From Antennarius striatus (Eukaryota > Chordata > Actinopteri > Lophiiformes > Antennariidae), in assembly GCF_040054535.1 (NCBI RefSeq), contig NC_090780.1, forward strand, positions 18,290,001 through 18,354,000: DNA of 64,000 nucleotides. The letters are read 5' to 3'. Positions 1 through 10,500 of the stretch are shown in pieces; within the stretch, counting starts at the first letter, position 1, and every line of letters starts with the position of its first letter. The translations under genes were made by a program, and so were the position numbers. The notes beneath the pieces were generated by a model. That model was not told the DNA's origin, did not search any database, and saw nothing but the letters and a program-made list of their open reading frames with translations.

Positions 1-48
1 AAACTGCAGCGACACAGAGCGGCTACTTTTACGTTTCTGACATCATTT

Positions 49-300
49 GGGACGGCAGTAGCTCAGCGGTAGAGCGCCCGCCCTACGATCGGAGATCTGC
101 GGTTCGATTCCCGCTCCCATCAAGCCATCCTTGGGAGTGTGAGCTGACAGTGGGAGGTGTCAGCTCACCTTCCAGCCATTGCCGAGGCGCCCTTGAGCAA
201 GGCACCCCCCCCCCCTTACAAGCTGCTCATTTGGGGCGCACCCTGAAATCGTGATCCGTCTCTCTGCCTCCCCCTGTAATGATTGTTGTTATTAATTGCA
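49..300 (+). repeat. tRNA-derived SINE, V-SINE-like
   Basis: The head (49-118) resembles a whole tRNA. It has an A box, TAGCTCAGCGG (59-69), and a B box, GGTTCGATTCC (101-111), both matching the Pol III internal promoter consensus. The acceptor-stem ends (GGGAC and GCTCCC) can nearly pair. The body contains CCCTTGAGCAAGGCACC (about 190-206), the core shared by many teleost SINEs. A C-tract follows at about 207-216 and the AT-rich end lies near 300. This is a retroposon rather than a working tRNA gene, because the anticodon arm is irregular and the conserved SINE body follows directly. The 3' limit is approximate. Confidence 0.75.
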
Positions 301-820
301 TGCCTGCAGGCTCCTAGTATGTAGTGTTTGTTTCAAGGGGCCTGCATAGAACGTTTGTGTACTCTTAACACACTCACACATTTATTTATTGATTTAAAAA
401 TTTGCTTTGATGTTTTCACGACATTCAATCTCCAAGTGGGACTTTCAAAGCACAAAGACCCATTTTAATGTCTCCTTTTATAGTTGTTCATATAAAACCC
501 CACCGACATCGAATCAGCCATTCAGTTCTAGGAGGCGTCCGGACAACATGCCCAAACACAGCCTGTACAGTCAGCCGAGGGGCGTCAACCCGTACAGGCG
601 CAGAAAACCCGTGTTGGAACGGTAAAGACGGTCATTTCAGTTTCCTCAAAATAGGAAACCAGCTTTGGGATTGTAGTGTAACGGTGTATAGCTGTTGCTT
701 CTGCTAGTTTTTAGATTTAAAATGACTCCGTAGACAAGTTGTTGACGCGGAGACACTTAAGGTCGCCGTGAAGGCTTCGAACGCATCGCTGCTGCGCCAT
801 GAGCGGAGACATCGCTGCTG
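301..820. other. Intergenic, nothing recognised
   Basis: Short open frames occur on both strands, but I see no splice-supported coding exon. The stretch would be the first intron of the possible leftward gene whose first exon is proposed at 828-1030. Confidence 0.4.
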
Positions 821-827
821 TTCTTAC

Positions 828-950
828 CGTTCTGTCCCGTTTCCGTCTCTTTGGGAGCGAATTTTCTGTCAGCTCGACGCTGTGAACGACCTGAAAGTTG
901 AAAAGGGACATTTTATAACTACCCTCAGTTTTCGACACAGTCGAGTACAT
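828..950 (-). CDS. Possible first coding exon of an unidentified leftward gene
   Basis: On the minus strand an ATG at 950, or a second in-frame ATG at 911, opens a frame that reaches a good donor (ACG|gtaaga, donor bases at 826-827) in phase 0. From the 911 start it encodes 28 residues with a basic end, LPKRRKRDRT. It lies just downstream, in the leftward sense, of promoter-like motifs at 1018-1066. No further exon is seen before the left edge and I do not recognise the protein. A plus-strand frame (ATG at 799) also crosses this stretch, so the direction is not settled. Confidence 0.25.
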
Positions 951-1014
951 GTTTTTTGATGATAATTAGACAGTTACAGTTAATAACCGTTGTAACGTTT
1001 ACTGTTCAGTCTTT

Positions 1015-1070
1015 CGCGACCGCCATTTACTATTAGCCGATTACGTCACAGACCTTTACCGGAAGCAGTT
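1015..1070 (-). promoter_or_regulatory. Housekeeping-type promoter block (YY1, CRE, ETS motifs)
   Basis: Three motifs typical of CpG promoters sit within 50 bases. A YY1-like CGCCATTT (1021-1028) reads as AAATGGCG on the minus strand. A CRE half-palindrome TTACGTCA lies at 1041-1048. An ETS site CCGGAAG lies at 1059-1065. The YY1 orientation suggests leftward transcription. The assignment comes from motif reading only. Confidence 0.4.
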
Positions 1071-1079
1071 CTTCTTCGG

Positions 1080-2970
1080 GCTTGGAGGACCTACTTTACT
1101 TCTGCACAGCTGACATATCGCGGAAACATTTACTTCCACCTATCGACAAACTTTTTTCCAATGTTTTTCATCAAAAACGTGTCTGTTGCCTCATTTACTT
1201 TAATGTTTTATCTTTTACCTTTTTTTAAGTATGAAAACCTCTACTTTCCTCAATCAATTATCAAACACATAAATTACTTTATGATGCACATTATTGGGTG
1301 CAATCATAGAAATGTTAAAAATAATTTTAGTTTATACTGAACTCACATAATATGACATAATATGCTTCTTATTACCAGCAGAACTGAAGGAGGTTTCCTG
1401 TATGGAATATAACTGAAAATGAAATTTTGTGTAGGTGTGGATTACGGACCTGTGTAGAGTTGATTAGAATTTGAGGCAGATCCAGGCACAGAAGCAGAGT
1501 TTAGGAAAGATCATGAAAAAAAAAAAAATTCTATCATAATATTTAAATAAAATACTCGGGACCGATTTTAGCATTGTTGTTCTGCTCTCAGTGGTTTTAA
1601 TTTTTAAATTACGTGCAGTAATTTATTTGGTGATGCTTGTTAGGAATTGTAACTAGCTCTTTCAGAAATAAAGTAGTTTCTTCTTGATGCGCACCTTTGC
1701 GCCATTAAATGCTCTAACCACCAGATGTCGCTGTTACCACTGATCCTGTATCTCGCTGCAGAACAGACGTGAGTTGAAGAAACTTTCTTTGCCCTTCAGA
1801 AGACAATAAGCTGACATCAGTTCAGTTTTAACTGGAAGCAAAATATTTTTTCATAAGCAGTTTTAGCTGTTATATGGTGAATATTCATCTCATACTGTTT
1901 GTCTTGTGATAGGTGTTTTCTGTTAGAGGGTTGAGACTTTGGTTTACCCCACGGGTGTGATAAGGCATAAATCTGGACTGCTGAAGGCTATCATAGGCTA
2001 AAGATATAGACTGTTACATAAATCATCTCAATCATTGGTCATTGCTGTACTTGTCGTTCATCTTCCTCTCTTCTTCAAAAACCCTCGTACTATGTCTTCT
2101 GACCACATATTAATTCCTTAGATGTTTGTCTACACATCAGCAAAAGAAGGAAGAAATGTTGTGTGTGGTTGAACAGATTGTTAGTGGGAGTATATGTACC
2201 ACATTGTATTGCAAATTGTATTGTTGTTTCAAAACCTTCTGATTTGATGTTAACCAGCAATTTTATCTAATAAAATTCACAGGGAGAACCAAAACTGCGT
2301 TTCCAAATGATACAAATTTTACATTAGGTCAAGAAGCAAAGGATTGTTTTTGTTCCAGTTTTGTTGACTGTTGTTTAAAAAAAAAAAAAAAAAGCTTTTT
2401 GGATTTTTCCACTGCATGAAATCTGAGCTCTTTTCAGTAATGTTTGAACTTTGGTGGAACACCAAGCTCCTTGGCAAGACTTCTGGTGTAGATATTGGGA
2501 GCAGAGCAGACTGTAAGAACGGGCTGGTCTTTTATCTGTGGACACACAGCTGCCTCACGCCATTCACTGGCATTTACTGGTGCTGTTTTTAGACTAGAAA
2601 GCAAGCATCACACTTTCATCTGAGAGTAACTTGTTTGTTGTTAAATGAATGGTATGGATAAAATGTTTCCTTTCATTTTATTTAGTGTCTTTCTTAGACA
2701 CAGACAACAAATACTTTTTTATGTGACCTACTTATTTTTGGCAACCTAGAGTCTTTATAGGCCTCTCACTGCTATCAAGAATGATTCAATAATCTGTGGA
2801 AAGAGTGTGATGCCTTTCCTTCCATTCGTTTTCAGGTCCTTAATCTATTGTGGCTTTTGATACTCAATCAAATTTGATTTGGATGCTGATCAAGGATTAT
2901 TAGCAAGGATTGTGGTTCCTATTTTACGGGCATTAATAGTAAGACAGTAAAAAAAACTATTAGTTGCGCA
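1080..2970. other. Intergenic, AT-rich, no gene recognised
   Basis: The sequence is AT-rich with poly-A runs (1515-1528, 2375-2391). No coding exon with supporting splice sites is seen. TTTATT near 2677-2682, which is AATAAA on the minus strand, could be the poly(A) signal for the terminal exon at 2972-3157. Confidence 0.5.
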
Positions 2971-2971
2971 G

Positions 2972-3157
2972 CAGTCAGCTCAAGAAGGGATCCTCCTCAT
3001 CACTAACCTCAAGCTCCAGCAGACAGTAAATAAGTGAGAGCAGGACAAACTCCACCCATTCGGTTCCAGTGTGGAAACTCTGACTGAGCCACGTGTGTCT
3101 CTGATCTTCCATTGGTATTTGGGAGGAGTTAAGCTGCAAACCCTGCAGAAGTTTCTG
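2972..3157 (-). CDS. Orphan terminal coding exon (partial gene or remnant)
   Basis: On the minus strand a textbook acceptor, TTCCTCCCCCAG, ends just above 3157. It is followed by an open frame of about 60 codons ending EEDPFLS and a stop at about 2972-2974. The residues look like a real globular C-terminus (TGTEWVEFVLL, then an acidic tail). I do not recognise the protein. No upstream exons are visible on this strand between 3160 and the tacc1 start, so it may be a remnant, or part of a gene whose other exons are short or overlap tacc1. Confidence 0.35.
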
Positions 3158-3244
3158 GGGGAGGAAGACAGAATAAGAAAAAAAATACTTATAGAACACC
3201 TTTAACAAAAAGTAGACCACCTCTTGTTCAGAATTATTTATCAT

Positions 3245-3930
3245 TGGACTGAGACTGATTAGTCCCTGTTGGTTGTTTCCAACATAAGAATGTGTCTTTC
3301 CTTCTAACCCTTGTCATCATTGCTGATGTCTGTAGAGGTGCATGTGCAAATGATCGTCACTGTTGTATTCTTTATTATATTATTAAACCCTATTGTCATG
3401 CAGCACTCACTTGTCAATATAGTTCAGAGTTCATATAAAATACTTATTTATGAACCATCAAATGGCAACATAAATTTAGCCCCTGATTTCCTGTTGTGTG
3501 GTTGTGTTCTGAGGATAACAAGGCGTTATGGATGGAGCCTTGAGGAACACCACAAATGGAGTCCATCACAAATTGAATAGATCTGCTCGACAAGTCTGAT
3601 TTGTGTCTCTGAGGCAGAATCAGTTGTCATGACATTTCATGATCCACTATATAAAAATGAGTGAACAGATACCTTTTAGTTGTGATTACATTGTTGGGCA
3701 TGTCATTGACACAAGATTCTACCACTTTTTACTTAGTTCATTGAAGTGGTTTCAAAAGTTACCTTAGACAAATTCGATCCAGCTAGGTAAATATCCTGGA
3801 GCTAACCATAAGAACTGGTTCCTCTAGTCATGCATGCCTGGTTCTGGATGGGAGCAACACTTAACTGCTAAACAGCCTGAAGGGGAGCGAAGGAGGCAGA
3901 AAGAGTCGGCCCCACATTCTTTACCTCTCT
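3245..3930. other. Intergenic, nothing recognised
   Basis: There are short frames without splice or homology support. No repeat family was recognised with confidence. Confidence 0.5.
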
Positions 3931-3936
3931 CTGGAC

Positions 3937-4532
3937 TATAAAATGTAGAGCCCCAACAGTTCAACCCTCCTCTCTCTTCTTTCTGTGTTTATTTTCTGAC
4001 TCCCTCCTTCTGCTTCAGAGGGCAGGAGCAGCCTGGGAGGGATGTACCATTGTCCAACCACAGGGTTGCTCATTCAGTTGAGTAAAGAGACGCGGCTTCA
4101 TTTCCTTGGTTTGGAGCTTCCTACCTCCCCTGCTGTGTTTTTAGTCAGTGGACTGGCCCGAGGTGAAGGGGACTGGTTGGAGGGAGCATTGAGGGGAGGA
4201 GAGAGTGAAATAGCATTTTGAAATCCAGCTGATCAGAGCTGTGGTATTCAGCCACAGAGGCAGAGGGAGAGGATTGATGAGAGGAGGAAAGCTTAGAAAG
4301 GGAGTGAAGATTGCAGCGATCTTCCTTTCTTTTGTGATTCAGGTTATCCTCAGGAGTGGAAAAGAAATCTCTCTTTAAGGACCAATTTAAAACTTATGTG
4401 AGGAGAAGCTCTTTGGAAAGATGTGAGAGCTGTTGGCCGAGGGTGGAAACCTAAAGGAACACACAGCAAAGGATCCATCAGGCTCTGCCCAGTGAGTCAG
4501 AGGGTTGAATCGCCCCTGTGGAAGGTTCAGGG
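3937..4532 (+). promoter_or_regulatory. tacc1: tacc1 promoter/5' UTR region
   Basis: A TATA-like CTATAAAA (3937-3944) is followed about 30 bases later by a pyrimidine-rich stretch, so transcription could start near 3970. Alternatively the pyrimidine tract ending CTGCTTCAG (to 4018) is an acceptor for a 5' UTR exon running into the coding exon. Two ATGTGA start-stop elements (4396-4401 and 4421-4426) precede the main ATG. The exact transcription start cannot be fixed from sequence alone. Confidence 0.4.
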
Positions 4533-7500
4533 ATGTCTTGGCTGTCACCCGTGTCATGGGCCAAATGGACGTGGACGGCAGTGCGAGGGGGAGAGGGAGA
4601 GGAGCAGGAGGAGGATAAAAAGGCACTTGAGGCCGGCGAGGAAAGGGAGCGACGTGGAGAGAGAGGAGAGGAGGAGGAGGAGGAGGAGGAGGAGGAGGAG
4701 GGAATATCTCAAGGCTGCAGGCAAGTGTTGTGTTGGAGCCCTGAGAGTGGTAAAACCGTGTGGCCTGGAGAAAGAGGCATTTCCTCTGGTGTTTGTGTGA
4801 GTGTGTGTTGAACTGTCAAGTTGAGCAATCATACCTCTAATATTATGACAGCTAGATATGAAGAAGAATATGCTGGAAGGTCCACAGCGTTATGTAAGTG
4901 TTCAGCGCTGACACATGCCACAGCTCTGACAGTTTGAACTGTTTTTCTCCATCTCACTGGTGCACCCTCATTTCTGTGGCTTCACACCCTGCAGTCTTGC
5001 AGCCAGCCATGGTTTCATAAGGCAAACATGACACATGCTCATAGCATCAGGCCTTTTTTTTTGTCTCCACCCTTTGTGTCTGCTTTGAGAAAATGTCATC
5101 CTGGTAGTTACAAGTGTAAACACGTGATTCTTGCCTACTTTTATTCGCTGATGTTTTATCAACTGGTTGAGGTCATTATTCTACTAAATCAACTTTGTTG
5201 TTTTATCAACTGGTTGAGGTCATTATTCTACTAAATCAACTTTGTTTACTGTCAGCAGTTGTTTATCATCAGCAGTTATCCCAATAGTCACGTCAATTGA
5301 TTGTCACACTGCAAAGCACCTTCTTGATCAGATCAAACTGTAAATGTCACAGCTCCGCAGTGATAGAATGATCAGACTGTTCATATTGTATATTAACAAT
5401 GCATTCATGGCGCATTTACGCTTGATGTTAGTGCTGAAGACATGACAGGAAGGCGTGTAACTTCCGTTTCATTTGATTTTCTCAGTCATATGCATTTGGC
5501 ATGAATCAAACAGGGCTGAGAGTTACCAAATACATCAGAGGAGGAACTCTCTGTTAGATCACAGCAGGCAATTTTGCTTGGTGTTGCACCTCTTACTCTT
5601 ACCTCTTTCCTGATTTCACATCTGCTCTTTTCTCCCTCTGTCCAAAAGCATAGGATGAAACACTGTCTTTGGTTGAACTCCATCCTGCTGTGATAAGGGG
5701 TCAGACTGACATAAATTCATTCAAACAAGTTCTTGAGATTATGCAAATATTTTAATTTGTCCTTCTTGCACATTTGTAGTGTGTGTAACTTTGTTTGTTC
5801 AGAATTGTCACAGCAGTTCTCAGCGTTTATGCTGTGGACCGGTTACATCTGTACTCTTACTTCCTCATATTTGAAATGTTAGTGAAGTTCATGATCTCTC
5901 TCTGTGTTCTTGGCTTCCTCAGCTCTGAGTCAGAGGGTCATTTTGACACTCCTGAAGCAGCAACTCCTGTTCGCGTCCCTCCACCCTTACCAGGAGAGGT
6001 GGAGAACAACAACACGGACCCAAACAAAACAGGTGAGGCCACTGCTGAGTGAACTACAGTCACAGAGACGAATGGTTGAATACAGTTCAGTACACCCTCT
6101 TAATCCCTCAGGGTGTTCAAACACTGTCATTAACGTTACAAATATTAAACAGCATCTTCACCATTCCTGGAGTTGCCATGAAAACTGATGACATTTGTAA
6201 ATGCTCAAACTTCTCATATTTTTGTTGTCATTGTCAACTAAAGAATTTTTCTCTGATGCAGCAATTATTACATTTAAAGCGTAGACACTGGCATATGAAT
6301 TCCAACTGGCCTGAGCCGCATCAGGTTTGGATAAACGCTGTATGTCTGTGTGACTGAAGACTGTACCTACAGTACCTTCTGCGTTTTAGCTCTAAGCACA
6401 CTGATGTGTCTTATTTTTGGCGGTGATGTAGGCAGAAGCGTTGCCATTGTCATTTGACTCGCCGAGAGGAGGAGTCTGTGACAGAGTGTGGGAATGGCCT
6501 TTGCTCTGGAATTCAGCAGGTTCAACAAAGGCTCCCATTCGCTCCATTTTCAAATGATAACGGTCACAATGAGGGGAGTGACTGAACAAAGCTTGTTATC
6601 AGATCGAAGCTGTCACACAGCTCTTTTTAGAAGGAGGTTTTTTGGAGACTGGTGGTTGAAGTGTGACTTTTTTTATTGGAAGAACAGCTCCATCAACATT
6701 TTTCAGAAGTGTACGATGTGAGAGTTGACTAGAACATAGTTAACTACTTCTGTTTGAACGACAAACATCCCTTTTCTGTTGTAAATGAGGAAATTAAATC
6801 CTGGCAATACGTAGGTGAAGTGCCTTTAGAAACCAAACATGCTGATGGCTATATTTGCTTGCACCCATCCAAAGTCTGCATGACAATGTCAGCTTGTATA
6901 AGAAAGAGTTAAGGTTTATCAGACGGACAGAGACAGACCAATTACTGCCAGTAAAAATATTGGCAGAGGTCTCACATGTATAACCAAGGTAAACATGCAA
7001 AACAGCTAGTTCTGTTAATCAAATTTGTCCATGTTTGTGTATTATTTCAGCAGAGTGTCTTTTCTCCCCTGCTGTGAAGTATTCTTTGGGTAAGAATATA
7101 TTTGCAGGCACACTTTGAAGTGACACTCAGGGAACATGCTAATATGCATGGAAGTAGGTAGAAAGACAGCAGGCTCTGCTTGTCTCCTAGCAACATAATA
7201 TTACATGATTATGGTGAGTATGACAGGCACACTGAACAGGTTTATGTGTTGAAGGGTTCTCTCGAGGCAATGATGTAACTATTATATACACACAGCACAA
7301 GACAAACCATAGCTTTCCTTTTATCTTCTCTACATTTTTCTAACGCACTATTTGGTTTGATCATCATGACTCTCATAGTGGAACATCACCATGGCAACAG
7401 CAGTAGATCGGAACAGTTGCCTGGCTTGTAACCAATCAGATGTTAACTGTATCTGAGTTTAGATGTGATTGGTGAGATTATCAGAGGTAGAAGAAGTGTG

Positions 7501-10500
7501 CGTCCTGTTTGTGCATGTTGTGTATTTATAGTAATGTCTGTTGGTTTTGTTCTCATTTCTTATTCAGATGTGGATCAAGAGGAGCACCTGATAGTGACTG
7601 CTCCTGTTTGGCAACAGGATATTTTGCTGAACCACGACATGGGTCAGGACGAACCTGCAGACCCCATGGGCGGCCCCCTGAAGGAAAACATCCAGACCCT
7701 AGAAGCTGAACAATCAGATAATCTTCCAGAGGTTCTGAGCTCTGAACTTGTTCCAGCTTCAACCATGGTGATGGACATAAGTGAAGCGACTAAATGTATT
7801 GTCCCTTCATTTGAACAAGACCTATTCCCTGTCCTTGTGGCAGATTCTGTCCCTGATGTGAGTCCATCCCCAGCTCCAACCCTAGAACCAGACTCAGTTC
7901 ATATCAATGAACTTGCCTCCAGCTCGACTCTGGAACTCCCTGAGCAGAAACCTCCTGCTGAACCAGAACCATATAGCAATGGCCTCAACCACACAGAGCC
8001 CTCTAAGAAAACTAAAACCAAGGAATCTAAACCTCCACCGCTGAACGTGAATGTCTCATTAAATGATCTTGCCCAAACAAATGAAGAACAAGACCTTCTT
8101 ATTCCCAAGGGATCTTACAAATTTGACCTTGACAAGATGGATGACAGCTTCAACCCCTTCACCAGTGGTGGATCTAGAATCCCCAACTCTCCACCACCAT
8201 GTGATCCAAATTCTTTCGCAAGACTTGAGCCACTCGGTGACTCACTGCCTGTCTGCAATGCCAGCTCAGCTATTTTAGCAGATGCAGAGATGATGGAATC
8301 CTCATCAAATACGAAGACAGTGATGGGGGAGTTTGGTCAGAATGAGGAGCCAGTCAAGAAACCACCTCAGAGGAAATTAGGTGGCAAAAAGACAGTCAGC
8401 AAACTTGGGACAAAGAAACAGAAGTCAAAAGGATCAGACGCTTCCACCAAACCAGCACCAGAACCCACAGGGTTAGAACCAGCTTGTCAACCAGCATCAG
8501 AAACACTTTCAGATCGTCTTCCAGAAACTGCATTGCCATCATCAGACTCTACTGCACCTTTGAACCTTGACGATGTTCCTATTCCTAAGACGGGAACGTA
8601 CAACTTTGACCCCAGTCAGTGGGACGACCCCAACTTTAATCCATTTGGTAGCAATAATAATATGGGAACCTCTCCAGTGCTCAAAAAGAGCTCCTATAGT
8701 TTTAATCCAGACAATTTTGACGACACTGTGGACCCCTTTAAACCCTCCAAAACCATAAGCACAGACGACTCATCAAACAGCACTCCTCAGCCGGACAAGA
8801 AAGAAAAAGATAAACCTAAACAGAAGGCGGTGCAGCCAGCGGGGGAGAAGAAAAAGCTGATTCCAAAGAAGAGCAAATTGAGGACAGCCCCGTAAGTCTT
8901 TCTCTCATGTCCAGGAGTTTGCAAAAGTAATGCTGAAACATCAGCAATTATACAGAAACACATTGTCACAATATACAACTCTCGTACAAGGTGTGTAAAT
9001 GCATACCTAACAATATGTTAAAACATTACAAAAACACTGCTTCCTAGATTATATAAAAGTGCTTGCTGCTGCAACATTTACCCTATTTTCAGCTTTTCCC
9101 AGCCTGTCTGCATCTAAAGTTAAGGCTCAAACTCAAACGTCTGCTGCTGAGTATCTAACATGCTAGGCTGAACACCTGTAGGCACTCACACACTCTTTTG
9201 TCTTTTCTCCCTGCTCCTTTCTTCATTCCCTAAATCAATATCCCCTTCATCCTTCCTTCTCTTGTGCGTTACACAACTTCTGCTTTTGTCCACATCGATT
9301 AGCCCCAGGACTTCTGAACAAGTCAAGTTTCTCTGTTTTCTGTTGTAAGTACTCTCACTGCCGATGCTGTCTTTCTTTCCTGCATGCTGTTCTTTTATTT
9401 TACTGTCATTGTGGCCAGAACTAACCTGTTGAAGGTGCATGTTACGGAAATAGCGTCTTCCTCAGTTTCACCTCAAGTCACATGATCATTCCTGTGTTGC
9501 ATCAACAAGTTAATTTGACCCATTTTATGATCCCTCCAAACCCTGGGTAGCACTGTGTGGTTATATTAGCTGTGTCCGTAACAGCACCACCATAAGCTCA
9601 AATTACTTTTTTATACAAAGAGCAAAGGGAATTCAAATGTTTTGGGATCACTACTTTGAGATCTATGCGTTGTGACACTTGTATTGTCGTTGTGTGCCTC
9701 TTCTGTAGGAATACCTGTAAAGTCCAGAAACACGATGAGAGCCAGCCCTCGGCACTTGATGCATGCCGTGAGGTAACGTATGTTTGCATGTGTGTGTTGT
9801 GTCCCAGCTGAAACATAACACCTTTCCACACTGACATGGCGCAGTCCATTATTCAGCAGTTGTCTAACCTCTTCAAACACAGACGTAAACAAACCTTGCA
9901 CTGCTAGCTGGCCATGGCGACAGAGGTGTGACTTATCTCACCCATCACATTAGTCACTGTCCCGTGTGTCATTCAGGCCACCTCTCATGTCCTCAGAATA
10001 TATTTAACTACATGAACCTGCATGTGAAATAAATCCAGCATCTTTCTTCTTCACCCCCAGGAAGAGGAGGAGGTGGTGGTTCAGACCCCAGAGATTACCC
10101 AGCAAGTCCATCATGCCACTGATGAGGAGAAGCTCGCCTCCACAGGCAGTATGGGTTCGATACCTGACAGCAAGGAGGAGAAAGGAGAACCTGAGTGCAA
10201 CAACAAGCCTGCAAAGAAGCCGCCAGGCAATGATATTTCTGTTAAAGACGGTATGTTTGACAAAGAGTAGCATCTACTGTAACTCTTCCGAGGTTGATTT
10301 ATTCATTACTAATGTAATATGATACTAGCTGAAAGACAAACACAGACTGTTACGGAGTTTGTCATTTTTGCAGATTCTGCACCTTTCTGTTGTATTGATC
10401 AAATCACACCTATTTGGAGCTTATATAGCGGTAATTGTTAACATGTGAGTGAATATTGGGCATGAACTGGGTATCTTTGAAAGGTTCTGTCATTTCCAAG

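Noticed and set aside
49..118. A genuine tRNA gene
   Set aside because: The anticodon arm is irregular and the SINE body with CTTGAGCAAGGCAC follows directly; it is the head of a retroposon.
4554..4832. Minus-strand frame rich in leucine opposite tacc1 exon 1
   Set aside because: It is the antisense of the (GAG)n poly-Glu tract.
7465..7567. Upstream in-frame extension of the large tacc1 exon (hydrophobic, [10 protein letters not shown] start)
   Set aside because: A good acceptor (TTCTTATTCAG) sits at 7567 and joins in phase with the exon ending at 6032, so the extension is intron.
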